NCBI GenBank assembly: GCA_012064385.1 | Contig: QRDG01001371.1 | Location: 721,153 to 785,152, forward strand | Length of the DNA: 64,000 nt | Reading direction: 5' to 3' | Source of the DNA: Puccinellia tenuiflora | Lineage: Eukaryota > Streptophyta > Magnoliopsida > Poales > Poaceae | Part shown: piece by piece, positions 19,812-33,137 of the stretch | Layout of the letters: the number at the start of each line of letters is the position of its first letter | How positions within the stretch are numbered: the first letter of the stretch is position 1 | Position numbers and translations under genes: made by a program | Notes under the pieces: model-generated | What the model saw: the letters and a program-made list of their open reading frames with translations, nothing else | Told to the model about the DNA's origin: nothing | Databases searched by the model: none

Positions 19812-21198
19812 GACAGACAAGGATTAGAGGAGCCATTAGAGAAAGGTGGAGAAGTCTATTGAAATCTTTACCACGCTTAAGTATCAAGTGACTGACAATG
19901 GTGGAGCACCATTTTCGATGCACAAGGAACTTAAAACTCTCGTGAAATTGGTCAAGCTAGCTGTGCAGCAGGCCGGCGCACATCGTCACCCCGTTTTATC
20001 TGGATATGACAGAGAAATTGTATTAAGGGGAAGGTGGCTTTATTTAATCGACACCCCTGCTAGTGTAGATGGTCTAAGGATCCACACGCACATCCAAGTT
20101 GGCCTAACTATGCGCAACACGTCTTTTGTGGCAGGCAATTTTGCATATTTTGGTGGTTAATAAACAAGTTAAAGTCAAACACCCACACATTTGGTAAGAT
20201 CGTCATTTATTTGGACGGTGCTTTCGTCAAGGGTTGACCACAATACACTCAAGTGTTCACTATGGACGTACACCTCTTGTGGATGCCGTGCATAGTTGTG
20301 GCGATAGAGGTTGATGAAGTATGCTTAAAATAAAGGGAAACAGAGAAATGGACAAGTATGACTCGATGATAAGACTACTTCGTAATAAGACTCGATGATC
20401 CGCAATTTATCTCACACTAGCTTCCCAGCGTGCTAGAGAATACGCATACAAGCATATTTTTCTGTGTTTGAAAGATGGGGCGGATCCCAAAGGAGACAGA
20501 AGCTGCTATATTTTAGCAGTGGACATACGTATTATATCAAGGTCTAGAAGAAAATGAATTACAACCATGACGTGAAATTTCACACAAAGAACCCTGACAA
20601 GATACAACAAAACACAAATCGGATTCCCTAGAGTCCTTCTCCGTCGTGAGGCCATGAACGAGACAATGCCCGAACCAGCAACGCTGACACCGGGTACGCA
20701 CTACTTTGCACCAACCACCTCTGATCAATGTCCAGGAGGATCCTCCACAATGGCCTGAGGCCTAGAGGAAGCACATCCAAGGAAACTTGGCTGGGGAGGG
20801 TCACCGTTTGACCAGAAGAAGAGTGCAAGATGGACGAAGTCGTCGCACGTCCATTGTTGTTGAACTCTTGGAGAAATCAGGAGCTGAAATCCTCGCCCTA
20901 CAGAACGAAGCATCACACTCCTCCATCACCTCGGCGGCAGAAGAAAAGAGAGAAAAGACGAAATAACAACATCCACATCATCTACAGAGCTACGAAACTG
21001 GAGGCAAAGCAGCATGCTTATTGGGATGCTGACACCAGATCCGTTGTCTCCCGTCCATCTCCTCCATGGAGCTGAACTAAAAAACACCGCTAATGACCAC
21101 CGGGCGGTTGCGCACAGGCACTGGTGAGCAACACATAAACAACATGACGTCAGATGCCCTAGTGGCAGAAATAGACATAAACCTGAAACCTAAGCTAC
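19812..21198. other. Unassigned sequence right of the Copia element
   Basis: A 104-aa ORF at 19846-20160 (starting MEKSIEIFTTLKYQVTDNGG, with a basic helical middle) is not recognised and could be a gene fragment. The stretch 20530-21080 is less AT-rich with short overlapping ORFs of no known family. No gene is supported. Confidence 0.35.
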
Positions 21199-21200
21199 TA

Positions 21201-21360
21201 CTCCCTCCGTTCCATAATGTAAGCCTTTTTATCATTTCTCTTTCCATTCGTATCTAGACATGTTTTAGTGTAAGATTCATTTAAACCTTACACTAAAACA
21301 TGTCTAGATACGGATAGAAAGAGAAATGCTAAAAAGAATTACATTATGGAACGGAGGTAG
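21201..21360. mobile_element. Stowaway MITE, 160 bp
   Basis: The TIR ctccctccgttccataatgt pairs with the complementary right end acattatggaacggaggtag. TA flanks both sides, and the interior arms tagacatgttttagtgtaag fold on themselves. It lies about 600 bp upstream of the MSR-like gene. Confidence 0.9.
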
Positions 21361-21967
21361 TATATACAAAGGAGGACTGGTCTCTTCACGTCGGCGAGGC
21401 AGCTGGAGAATGAGAGGAAGGAGCCAGAAGAGCAGAATCGACTCTCAAAGTCTAACGGACAAGAGAGGGGGAGCAGAGAGAAAGATAGCTCTCGACCTAT
21501 GAATCTATGATAAAGTCAATTGGACGTAGTAACAAATTAACTAAGTGACACGATAAAGATTCCGCACAAGCATATAATTATTCCAGACATTTCTCCATGA
21601 AAAATAAGAACATATGTGAATCGACGGGAAGCTCAATTAGTAGCAGGTTCCATGGAGTTTGCAGCAAAGCAAACTACGAAGACCAGTAATCGTGGGGATT
21701 GAGTAGCCAATCAATCTCAAGTGTAACCCGTTTTATCCGGATCCGGACGGGACAGACAGCGAAATTATATTACTACAGCTCCCGGGCGACCCGGCCCGTG
21801 TCAGGATAGCAAATCTGGGCACTCGGCAGTTAAAGCTCCAGCTCCCCCCCGCGGCCACTGCGTCACTCCAGCACTCCAGTCCACTGTCCACACCCCCATC
21901 GCGCGAGGCACTCTCCTCGTGCCGCTGTCGGTGGCCGTCTGCTTCTTCTTCTCGCTCGCCGGCGGCA

Positions 21968-24964
21968 ATGGTGGACCCCCGGCAGGTGGTGGCGGGGTTC
22001 CTGACCCTCTCCATGTTCGTCATGCTCGGCAACATGATCAAGCACGACCACTTCACCTCCGTCTCCGAGGTACCAACAATCAACGGCTTCTTCCTTCTCT
22101 TCTCCCCAAGATCTACCGCCCCCTTCTCTCCCTGTGCTCGATTCATCGCATGGTGTTCCGGGCCGGTGATGCCGTGTGTGTTCTCGGTTCTTGATTTTGC
22201 TGTCACTTGATTCTGCATTGCTTCGTCCATGGAGTGTTAGGTGTGACGAATTGCAGAGCAGTGTCCCTAGGATATGATTGCGATTTTCTGTTTTCTTGTA
22301 GTACTATTTCTTGCCAAAAAATAAATCTCGAGATTTGCTAAATCTCGACTGCAAGAGTGTGAATCGAATTAAAAGAAAAATTCAGTTCACGGTGCAGCAG
22401 TACATGGCCCCAAATCTGAAGTGATTTGTGGATCCAGCTGTGAAGGGGATCTCGAGACTCGAGAGTTGTGTGTCAGACTGTCGGTATGCCTTGACTTTTG
22501 AAGGGGTTAGCTAGGGTTTAATAGTAACCCAATCCCCTAGTTAACCAGCACGTTGCACCAGGCTTTGGGGTCAAAAAGAAACCAGAAGCTCGGCACCCGG
22601 AGTGATGAATAGATTATCAGTTGTAAAGGGCAGTCGGTGGGGACACATCAGTCAAAGAAAACCATCAGTTGTAAAAGTAAAAAATGTAGAAAGGGGAAGT
22701 AAATACTTTTGACTTTGGAAAGAAATCACCATCAGTAATCTCATTTTGAAGTAGGGGTATGAGCTAAACAATGCGAGTCATCCATGTGATGAATCACTAT
22801 CACTCCTCCAGCTTGCTCTCCCTGTATTTCACTTGTTCAGATGTTCTGCCGACAGCAGATTATCTAGTATTATTTTCAACTGATGAAAAAAATGTTTTTT
22901 TACTGGTGTGGCCATGCTATAATTGCTCCCAATTTGAACATCAACAGCTGAGCATGGAGGCGACAGGCGTGGAATTCAATGCGATGAAGATCGCAGACAA
23001 TACTGAAATGCCCAAGGCCAACAGGGCAGGAGTGGAGACCCTAAATGAGGCTGTTGAGGAGATTAAGCCCTGCTGGACCAAACCAAGCCCAAGTAACTAT
23101 ATATTACAATATTAATCCAAGAAGTTTTTCTTTACATCCATATACATGACCGATTAAGCTGATTACTCATACTCGTGTTTTCTGCAGAGGATGATCAGTC
23201 TAACGGTTTTGTTACATTGTCATTGACTCTCGGCCCTGAATACCATATATCACAGGTATGCCCACAACTTGGAACTTTCCCTTATAAAATGGATAATTGA
23301 GTAAACAGAGAATCATCCTGTTTTTTTGTACTGGCCTTTGTGTGCAGATTGCTGATGCTGTCGTTATTGCGAGGTATCTGGGTGCAACGCTTGTACTTCC
23401 AGAAGTCAGAGGAAATGAGTTAGGAAAGAGTCGGTATGTTTCTGATGCAATTTTAGTCAGTTCCATAAGATATGGCTTCCTGCAGACACCTGCTGGTGGT
23501 GAAAACATGTGTTTCGCACCACATGAGCATCTAGAGAGACATCAACAATCTCTTAAGAGCCAATTACAACTAAATTCACCAATAACTGGCCAGTTTTATT
23601 GAATTACTGAATTGTGTTTTGGATAAACAATGAAAGAAGTTTCTATCATATCTCTGCTGTTCTGTCCCAAATAAGGTTACATTCAGTTCCGCAACTCAAA
23701 ATAATGAATTGTATGTTCTCTAAAGTTGATGATGGATACCCTGAATTCTAAAAAAGCATTCTACTTTCATTTCAGAAATGCTGAAACACATTCACCACCT
23801 ATAATAGTGATTGTTACTTCGGAGATAAATGCTGATGATTGTTGTCATCTTCTTAACTAACGTGTATAAATTTCATGAGCAGAAAATTCCAAGACATGTA
23901 CGATGCGGAGAGGTTGAAGAGGAGCTTGGATGGTGTTGTCAAAGTAGTAGATAAGCTTCCTGATGAATGGACTGCTAAGAAGCCAGCAGTTATTAGAGTA
24001 CCGAACCGGGTGACAGAACACTTCATCCTGGAAACCATTCAGCCCATCTTCCGAACGAATAGCTACCTGCGACTTGCAATTATTTTCTCTTCAGTCAGTT
24101 TGCAACCAAAAGGGACGAATAATAAGGACTTGGATGCAACGGCTTGCCATGCAATGTTCAGTAGCCTCAAACTGAAGCCGGAATATTCAGGAGTGGCCGA
24201 ACAGATGTTGGGCAGGCTTAAGGAACTAAGCGTGAAATCAGATGGCAGTGTGCTGGCCGTCGATCTGCGGACTGACTTGCTAGAGAAGAAGATATGTAAA
24301 ACAAGCGTGGGTGCGAGAAGGAAAGGCTGTTATAATCCTCAGGAGGTTTTGAATTTCCTGAAGCAGGTTGGCTTCTCTGCTAATACAACCATCTACTTGA
24401 CAGAGACATGGTGGCACAAAGGCCTGAATACTCTGAAGGAAGCATTTCCAAACACTTATACCAAGGCAAGTAACCCATTGACCATGTAATTAGTATTTCT
24501 CCTACCTGATTCTCCAGCTGCGATAGCATATTGGCTGACATAAAAGCTAGCGCATCTCAAAGGAGAACACACAGAAGTCAAGAGATCCACCCAATTTGTT
24601 CTTGTAACTTGTAGTGCAGAACTATGTTATCTTGGTAATAAGAGCCTATGGTGGGATTTTTGACCTACAATTTATCTTTGTGCAGGATGACATAATGCCG
24701 GCTGAGAAGAAAGGTGAATTCCTGAATTCTGGTGATTCAGATCTAGCAAGGGCCCTGGACCTCGAGATCTGCTCGCAGAGCGATGTGTTCGTCCCCGCCA
24801 TCCCCGGCATGTTCTATGGACATGTCGCCGGTAAGAGGATCGGATCAGGCCTTACCCAGATCCTTGTTCCTGCTCCGGTGGTCGGCGCCTCAGCGCAGGC
24901 TTCAGACTTCATCTCCACATACATCACCAAGAAGAGCCACTTTGCCTACTCCTGCTACTGCTAG
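21968..24964 (+). CDS. MANNAN SYNTHESIS-RELATED / O-fucosyltransferase-family protein
   Basis: Six exons join in phase: 21968-22069, 22948-23092, 23188-23255, 23348-23433, 23883-24465 and 24686-24964, giving 420 aa. Residues 7-24 (VVAGFLTLSMFVMLGNMI) are a signal anchor, so the protein should be a type II Golgi membrane protein. The lumenal part has PEYHISQIADAVVIARYLGA, LVLPEVRGNELGKSR, PNRVTEHFILETIQPIFRT, LAVDLRTDLLEKK and a C-terminal FVPAIPGMFYGH ... AYSCYC. This matches Arabidopsis MSR proteins as I know them, which promote mannan synthesis with CSLA enzymes; catalytic O-fucosyltransferase activity is unproven. All junctions are GT-AG except intron 5, which starts GC (aag|gcaagt, 24466). 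No stops or frameshifts were found, so it appears functional. A polyadenylation-like aataag lies near 24990. Confidence 0.92.
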
Positions 24965-25670
24965 TACCGTTTAGTGTTTTTCGTCGTCTAATAAGATGAA
25001 CTGAAGTGAGATGCTTGGCCATGTTTTGGGTACATACATATGTAAGTGCTGCTGTTGTATTACTAGTTAGGTTTTGTTATGGGAAGCACATGATTAGAAT
25101 GTTGTTTGGGGAACAAAACATCCACAAACACAGGGTTACAGTGGCACAGGATGAACCATGACTCTAGGCATGTGAAAAGGGTGTTCTTCATGTACCAAGT
25201 TATATGCTAGATCATCTTATATCAGTTCCCATGGAAGATGTCAATTGTGAACTGTGATAAGAAATCTGCAAGTTTCTCTACTTAAACACATTGTGACCAC
25301 TAGGTTTGTTTTTTGCAATGGCACTGCTTTATCTTATATGTACATGTACACATGCTTTTTCTCTCGTACCACCAAGGGTGCACTGAATGGAGCTGCAGGT
25401 TCAAGTGTTTCATGGCCACCTCGCGTGCACATGGAGATTGGAGAACACATGTTTAGCTGATACAGCAATATTTTTATATTCAGACTTGCCCCTTCACGGG
25501 TTACGTACCGTGGGGACGGTGAAATCCGACCCAGACGAATCTCCTTTCGTTTTTATCTACCAAAAATGCATATGCACATAATATGTTTCTCCTCGGTTTT
25601 GCTCGGCTTTCTTATGGTTTTTTTTAGGCTAATACATTCTATTTTATTGAACTCATGAAAAAATCCTAAC
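24965..25670. other. 3' flank of the MSR-like gene, nothing else seen
   Basis: It probably contains the 3' UTR (to roughly 25080) and intergenic sequence. Short ORFs have no recognisable content. Confidence 0.4.
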
Positions 25671-25671
25671 A

Positions 25672-26523
25672 GTATATATGAATATAAGGCAACCGCTCGC
25701 CCCTGTCAAGGACGAGCCGGTGGACGAGCCGCCGCGAAGGAGCTCCTCCCGCGGCATCGTCATCAGGGAGCCCGGCACCGGCGGGAGTTCCTCCCGCCTT
25801 CTGACGCCGAAGAAGGAGCCCGGCACCGGCGGGAGCTCCCTCGGCCGCGTCGTCAAAAAGAAGACCGTGAAGACAGAGGACGCCTACGACGAGGAGGAGG
25901 CCGTGAGGATCGCCATGGCGAACAGCCTCAACGACGTCCTTCCGGCGAAGCTGGAGGACGCGTTCTCATGGTCGGCCCGCGATCACGAGCGGGCGGAGGA
26001 GGAGCGCCAGCGGCGCATTGAGGCCGAGGAGAGGGAGCTCCTCGCGCGCTACGAGCGCCGCCGCCGTTGCCGCGCCGTGCCGGGGCCGGATCTCGTCGTC
26101 TTGGACGACACCGATGAGGACGACGCCGGCCCGAGCCACCAGTACCACGGCGGCGACGACGACGCAGGCCCCAGTGCTCCTCCGCCCGGTGGCGACGACG
26201 ACGGCGACGACGACAGCGGGGACTACACGGTGTTCTACCGCCACTTCGGCATGTAGACGACGCCGCCGCCGTTTTATTGTTTTTCATGTTTTTTTATTTA
26301 CCTTGCATGAAATCTGCCAGTGTTCGAACAAATATCGCCTAAGTTTGAACAAATTTTGCCTAAGTTCTTCAAATTTTAGTTTCCTGCATTTTTTTTTTCC
26401 ATTCGGCCTGGGGCCGCGGCTGTGAATCGGCCCGCCCCCAGGCCGATTATTTTCGCCGACGCCCCCCAGCAGGCCCAAAAAAACGCCGGCAATTCGACCG
26501 GGGGGAGAACGGCTGGAGTTGCT
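25672..26523 (+). mobile_element. Right part of a Harbinger-like element
   Basis: The right end, ggctggagttgctc followed by taa, is the complement of gagcaactccagcc, the same type of terminus as at 1115-1923. Upstream of 25672 no matching left end is seen, so the left side is truncated. The interior holds a GC-rich acidic ORF and cggcctggggccgcgg repeats. Confidence 0.45.
25678..26256 (+). pseudogene. Acidic, Ser/Gly-rich transposon-type ORF
   Basis: A 192-aa frame contains two related repeats, GTGGSSSRLLTPKKEPGTGG and around, then AVRIAMANSLNDVLPAKLED, a Glu/Arg-rich helix (ERAEEERQRRIEAEERELL) and an Asp-rich tail with gdddgdddsGDYTVFYRHFG. I recall many near copies of this protein in Triticeae genomes, which marks it as repeat-borne rather than a host gene. 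No catalytic domain is visible. The promoter side looks truncated, so expression is doubtful. Confidence 0.5.
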
Positions 26524-26709
26524 CTAAGGAGGCCAGCTGAGATAGGTAAGCCAAGTCGGGTTGAAAATGTGCCGATTTCTTTCCTTCCATATATTCCACA
26601 TGATACTGTTGATTCTTCCGCTACTATAATATATTTGCTTTGAGGACAGGCTTTTAGCGTAACGCAGGTATGGATTCCATGCTTGACGCCTAATATGTTC
26701 ATGTACCAA
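26524..26709 (-). pseudogene. LINE C-terminal fragment
   Basis: The minus strand encodes MWNIWKERNRHIF, the plant L1 WNIWKERNxR motif, within a 61-aa frame ending at 26524. It is a short relic adjoining the Harbinger-like end. Confidence 0.55.
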
Positions 26710-26976
26710 ACTTTCACTACGTGCATATAAGCTGTCCTAGGGGAGGAAATCTTAATGAATGGAAAATTTGTTGAGCGGACGTCACCATGACACCGCTCAA
26801 TCGTACCGGTAGTGGAAGAGCAAGAAACATGCGACAACATATTTATATCCAATTCACCGTGTCACGGCTTCCGATGTAAGCAATCACAACCGACGGACCG
26901 GAACGTGCAAGAAAGACAACAAAAGAGAAGTAATTATTATTTCCATACTACATAAAAAAGGGAGATAACATATGCC

Positions 26977-27004
26977 ATCTATCTATCTATCTATCTATCT
27001 ATCT
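26977..27004. repeat. (ATCT)n microsatellite at a Helitron border
   Basis: Six to seven atct units run directly into the Helitron 5' end TCTACTACTATATATC at 27002. Confidence 0.85.
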
Positions 27005-27200
27005 ACTACTATATATCAAAGACGAGCGGCTTCGCGGCCTGAGAGCTGCCGATGCACTGTTATACTACAGGGAAAAACAGTAATGAATAGTGCCGGCTTC
27101 GGAGATAGCGACCGCTTTTCTTTTTTCTGCTTCCTTCGTTGACTGCATCGAGCTTTTCTTCATTCTTTCTTTCCGCCGATAACTCCTCTCCTTTTCTCTG

Positions 27201-28465
27201 ATGCGTCGCCACCCTAGTTACCTTCCGCGGGGTGGTGCGGCCGGCCCTTCTCCTCCGTCGCCGCCTCCTTTTGGTGCTCGCAGCTGTTCTCCTCCGACTT
27301 CCGTAGCTCCTTCCTTGCCTCTGGATTCGGGCCGGCCGGTGCTGGTGCGGTCTGCTCATTCGAATCCTTCGCCGTCGTCTCGCCGCCGTGCTCGGATTTC
27401 TTTCTCCTCGGTCCTATCCGATGCAGGTACGTCGCGTGTTGTTGCGGCTGACTTTTTTCCGCCTGATTCCATTTGTAGGTCTGCGGATTTCTATGGATTG
27501 TAAATTTCTCTTGCTGCTGATTCCGTAGGTTCTGATGGCGGTCAATCTCCTGCTATTTCGGTCGATGTTGCAGCCACGGTGTCCTCAGTTTCGCCGCGCG
27601 GTCGGTGTAGTCGGCGTATGTCTGAACCTGCATCTGAATTTTCGGTGCCTCCTCTGCTGCTTGCTTCAAGTCAAGTGTCTGAATTGGGGGTTCCATCTTC
27701 ACATTCCCGTGCTTTGGTTGATCTTTTAGATGGCGACGTTCCGGCTGAAGTTGTTGGTTGCCGTCGCCGCCGTCCTCCGGAACGTTGGTCGCCGGAGATG
27801 CCTGTTCGTTCTGTGCGGCGTTGCCGTCATCCAGTGGATGCTGCGCCGCAGGTGCTTGGTTCTCAGCCTGCTGCAGTAAATCGTCGTCGTCGACCTGCTG
27901 TCGACCAGCCTAGCTCGGATGGGTCGCCTCGCCCGGTGCGACGCCGTCGCTGTGCTCAGGATATGTCTTTGTTGCGTCTGCTATTGATTCTGAAGACTCT
28001 GCTGGTTGTTTTCCTGCTCGGGTACATCATGTGGCGTCTACACGGCTGCCTTCTGTTGCAGCCGTTCGTTCGCCGCGGCGTCGACGAACTTTGGTTGATG
28101 CAGCTTTTAGATTCTCTATTGCTGGCCTTGCTGATTCTCTTCCTATGGCGGTAGCTCCTTTGGATTGTTCAGCTTTATTTGCGTCTGGGTGTCCTCATGC
28201 TGCGTCTTTTGCTGGTGTTCACTTTGCTGGTGCTTCTCATACTGCTGTGCCTGGAGGCCCTTCTGTTGCTGCTTCGTCGCCTTCTTTTGATTTGCCCGCT
28301 ACAGGCTCAGGTTTGCCCATTCATTCTGGTGGTGCTGCTGTACCAGCTGGGGATCATGCGCGTAGGAGAGAAATTTGGTTGGGCAAGCGTCCGGTTAATG
28401 ATGTCTCCCTTGATCATGGTGCTTGTGCTGACGCTGGTCCTGCTGGTTCGTTATGCTACCTGTAG
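27201..28465 (+). pseudogene. Helitron N-terminal low-complexity ORFs
   Basis: Reading frames rich in Ser, Pro, Arg and Ala cover 27201-27425, 27530-27955 and, after a change of frame, 27960-28465. Potential splice sites lie at g|gtacgtcgc (27426) and ccgtag|gttctg (27529). They probably encode the disordered N-terminus of the Helitron protein; no domain is recognised. The frame change near 27955 suggests decay. Confidence 0.4.
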
Positions 28466-29071
28466 TCCCTTGCTTTTCCCTTTAATTGGTAGTCTTTTCT
28501 TTTAGTTTCCAATGCTGTTATCGTCGTCCTACTTCACAAGTGACATAATATGCAGTGTCTATTCTTCCTATAGGTATGCGTGTTTAATTACATTGATTCA
28601 TCTTAGTTCGTGCATGCAATTTTCAGTTCTTACACATGAGGTAGCTGTTTGTTTGTTCTTGCTTTGTTGTTTCCTATTTACCTATTCTTGCTTTGTTGGT
28701 TCCTACTTACCTACATATGTACCTTCTAAATGTTAGATAGTAAATGGTTATTCTTTCTTTCACTCAGCCATGATGATTCCTGTTCTTGCACACTGATAAT
28801 TTTGCTGTATTGGTTCATTCATGTGTTGTTCTATATTTGTGGTTAGCAATTTTCTTTGTTTGCCATGGATGAGGATTGTCCGCTTCTTTGTACCCAGTAT
28901 GTTGTTACACCGACTTACTAATTTGCTGTCCTTCAATTGTGTTAACTAACATTGTTTGTTCATCATGAATGACGATAATTTTATGTGCCTGTCGGTTCGA
29001 TGATTCTTTCATGCTTTTTACTTTTTCTATCTATGCTTGCATCACCTTCTCATGTGCTTCCTCTGTTTACA

Positions 29072-32000
29072 GGTCCTGTGTTTTGTCATATGCCCGAGCA
29101 GGTAGATTCTTCTGATGATGAAATGTTGCCGGCCTGGTCTGATCTGCTGCGTGGTTCTGGTTCTGTTACTGCGGGTGGTTTTATTCCTCAAATGGGGCAG
29201 ACTGGTGCTTCTGATGGCTTGCCTGATGCTGGATTATCTGCTTGGGCTCCTATGCCAGCTGATGAGTTTTATGCTTCCAGAGCTTCTGTGCGTCCTGTTT
29301 CTCATTCTACTCGACAGCCATCTGCTTCCTGTCATTTAGAAGGGCAACATCCTACAACCTCTGATTCTTTCGGAAACGATGGCTCCGATGGTGATGGCCA
29401 CATTCGTTCTTCCTCGCCGTTGCCTGTTGGTGCTAATCCTTTAGATTATCTGTCGCGAGGTACTGTTGTCTTTCCTGCTTTTAATTTTGGGTTGGTTTAC
29501 TTCATTCATTCTATGTTTTCAGCTGCTAATGATTTTTACTCCTTGCTTTCTGTAGTTGCTGCAACTCCTTCCGTGTCTGCACGCCGGGCTTCCTATAATC
29601 GTCGACTCCGCATGGCTCTTCGTTGCCATCGAGCATTGCTTCAAGCGGGTTATACACCTGGACGTGTAGACCTGCCGTTATCTAGAGACTTTGTTGCTTT
29701 GTTAAAACGTAATTCTTCGAATTTCTTTGATGTCATTTCCTTGGCTGTCTACGTTGTCTTCGTTATAGCACTAATGGATTGTTTCTTAAATTTTAGGTGC
29801 CTGGCCTGGTCGTTCTTACTATGGTAGTCCTCATCATGTTTGCCGACCTTGTGGCGCTTCTTTTTGGTTTCAGGAGCGCCATAAGAAAACTAGCTATGAG
29901 AGGAGACGGCCTGTGTACACCGGATGTTGCCGTCGTGGGAAAGTGTCGCTTCCTATGTATCCTGCCTGGCCATCTCCTCTGTCCGAGCTACTTAGGTTTG
30001 ATGGTGGTCCTGAATGCAAACGCTTTTTACGTTTAATTCGAGAGTACAATTCTATGTTTGCATTCACTTCACTTGGTGTTCATATAGATAACAGTATCAA
30101 CACTGGTGGTGGTCCTTATGTTTTCAAGATTTGTGGAGTGGTTTGCCATCAGATTGGATCTCTTCTCCCATCCTCTGATAATCCAGTTCCTAGATTTGCT
30201 CAATTGTATATCTTTGACACATTACATGAGCTGGACCATAGACTTAGCATATTTTCGTCTACTGATATTGATGCTCTTGATGTGGATCTTCTGGAGAATT
30301 GTTTTCTTCACCCTCTCGTGGCCGTCGGCGAAGAAGAGATTCAGTTGATGATGACGGTATTGAAAACGAATCTGGCCGTCCTGTTCGTCATCTGCGTACC
30401 CGTAGGGAAGAGCCTGATCGTGATGTGGTTGATTCACTAAGAAGCATGCTTAATGATCATAATCCTCTTGTGCAAACATTCCGCATGGCAGAAAGGAGGC
30501 TGTTCTCGAATGAATCCCCCAATGTCGCCATTCAGCTATATGGTCATGAAGGAACAGAGCATGGGAATCGTTATTCTTTGCCTGCGGCTCCCGAGCTGGC
30601 TGCCTTGATAGTTGATGATTTCTCCACAGAAACCAATAGGTTCGATGTAATTGTTCAGAAAGATGCCGGTCCTTTCCAGCGGGTCTCGCCTCTTAACCCT
30701 TCACTTATGGCTTTGCAGTACCCACTTCTATTTCCTCATGGTTCTATGGGTTTTCATCTTGGAATAAAGTATCAGCCTGTTGATGGTGTTGCTGCTAACG
30801 GAAGGCAAGATGTATCCATGCTGGAGTATTATTGTTATAGATTTCATTATCGAAAAGGGGAACCTAATCCTTTCACTTGCTGTGGCCGGTTATCTCATCA
30901 GATTATGGTCGATTCTTTTTCATGTGTGGAGTCATCAAGACTTAGCTATCATTTTTGGAACCAGGACACTTTACGTTCCGAAACTTATCAGGGTTTGTCT
31001 GATGCTCTTGGAGAAGGTACTTCGACTGGCAAAAATGTTGGTGTCGAGTATATGTTGCATTCCAGTTACACAGGAGGGCCTCGATATATGATTCAGAATT
31101 ATCAGGATGGAATGGCTATTTGTCGTGTTTGTGGACCTCCAGACCTTTTTGTCACCTTTACATGCAATCCGAAGTGGGATGAGATAGCAGAGGCAGTGCT
31201 TCTTGAGCCTGGCCAAATCCATTCGGACAGGCCAGATATTGAAACTCGTGTGTTCAAGATGAAGATTGATGAGTTTAGGAAAGGAGTTAGGAAGGGGAAA
31301 ATATTTGGTCCCGTGAATGCATGTATATTCCTATATAAATTCTAAGATATGTTATCTACATCCTGTTGTGTTCCATTTATATTTGTACATTCTTTTTCAG
31401 TTGTTTACCCTTTCGGCCGTTGGTAATATAGTGCTACATTGTTGTTTAAATTCGTACTCCATTATTCTATACAGTACTCTTTTGTTATACGATACTTCAG
31501 CTTCCTACCTATGTTGTTTAATTCATTATTTCTCCACCACTGTGGTGTCACATTTTATAGAACCTTAGGAACTATGAGTTATGCGCTTTGATGCTTTAAT
31601 ACTGGTACGTCGATTATATTTCAAGTGTTTGTTGTAATAAGCCTTTGTCTTACGATGTCATATTATTTCCTGTTTCATATTTTATTTTCCCTCCTGATTT
31701 TCTTTAAGTGTATAATATCTCTACCGTCTGTCTGTGGTGTCCCACTGGGTGATGTCTCATTGATTATTACCTTACCATTGTACTGTTGCATCCATGTAAC
31801 TAACGTTTTCGAAGCTGTTTTGGTAGTAATAATTTCTACTCTGCATTTTGTTCTCCGTCCTGATTTCCTTTAAGTGTATGCTATCTTTGACTCCTGTTTG
31901 TGCTGTCCCATCGGTTATTAGTTTATAATTGCACTGTTGCACCTACTTAACTGATGTTTCCAAAGTTGCTTTGGCAGTGTTCATTTTGTTTTGCTTTTTG

Positions 32001-33137
32001 CCCCCAGATTTATATGTAGTTGAGTTCCAAAAAAGAGGACTTCCCCATATACATTCATTGGTGTGGCTAGACGTCGACACGGATGATCCTACTCCAGCGA
32101 CTATAGATTCTTATATTTCAGCTGAAATTCCCGATTACCGCGATGATACTCTCGGTTATGCATTGGTAGAGGAGTTTATGGTGCATGGTCCATGTGGTGC
32201 ATATAATCCGCACTCACCGTGCATGAGAGATGGTAAGTGTTCAAAGCATTACCCAAAAGAATTTAATGAAGAAACTACAGTTGACGGATTGGGTTTTCCT
32301 GTGTACCGTCGGCCCAATAATGGTCGTTATGTTACAAAAAACGGACACCAGTTGGACAATAGGTGGATAGTACCGTACAATATGGCGTTGCTCAAAAGGT
32401 TCCAGGCTCATATCAATGTTGAGTGGTGCAACAAGACAAACTTACTCAAATATTTATTTAAATACCTTGCAAAAGGTCCTGACATGGCCCATGCACGTTT
32501 ACACTCCATGTATGAGACTGCAGGCACCCAGACTGGAGGAAGGAATGAAATAAGTGATTATGCTAAATGCCGGTAAGGTTCTCCAATTACTAATTTCTGC
32601 AACTTTCTACTTCTTTGTCCCTGCTATTTTTTAGGTGATTTATATGTATGTCTTGCCCCTTTATAGGTACCTATCAACATGTGAGTTGTGTTGGCGGACG
32701 TTTGCCTACGACATACATGTTCATGAGCCGACTGTTGAAAGGCTGACTGTGCACCTTCCCAACATGAACAGAATTATCTACCATGAAAACGATAATCTTG
32801 CCGACATTGTGGACAATCCAGACAGATACAAGACAATGTTGCAGAATGGTTTGTGGCTAACCAGCGTTATCCTGATGCTCGCTCTTTAACATACCAAGAC
32901 TTTCCATCCAAATGGAGGTGGGATGGTAAATCTAGAGAATGGAAAGGAGGGTTCAAAAAGGAAAGTTTGGTGTGCCCATTGGAAGGATCTACAATTGTCA
33001 TCCCACAACAAATGAGCTTTTTTTCTTGCGGCTGCTACTAACCAAGGGTACCAGGAGCTACAAGCTTTGCTGACCTAAAAAATCATAATGGCATTTTATA
33101 TGGCTCTTTTAGGGAGGCTTGCCAAGCTCGTGGATTC
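29072..33137 (+). pseudogene. Helitron Rep (HUH endonuclease) region, degraded
   Basis: Exons can be followed in order. After acceptor 29071 comes a Ser-rich segment; then the Helitron_like_N region (CRPCGASFWFQERH at about 29850, YNSMFAFTSLGVHID near 30050, FAQLYIFDTLHELDHR); then PSLMALQYPLLFPHG and GGPRYMIQNYQDGMAICR to 31322. An intron at 31323-32007 (cat|gtatat ... ccccag|at) leads to YVVEFQKRGLPHIHSLVWLD with the HUH motif, and NLLKYLFKYLAKG with the two catalytic tyrosines. Another intron at 32573-32666 joins in phase. Frame breaks are seen near 30315, 32842 and 33020-33045. In Helitrons this protein nicks and rejoins DNA during rolling-circle transfer. Continuity with the helicase at 33138 is lost through the frame breaks. 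Confidence 0.8.
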
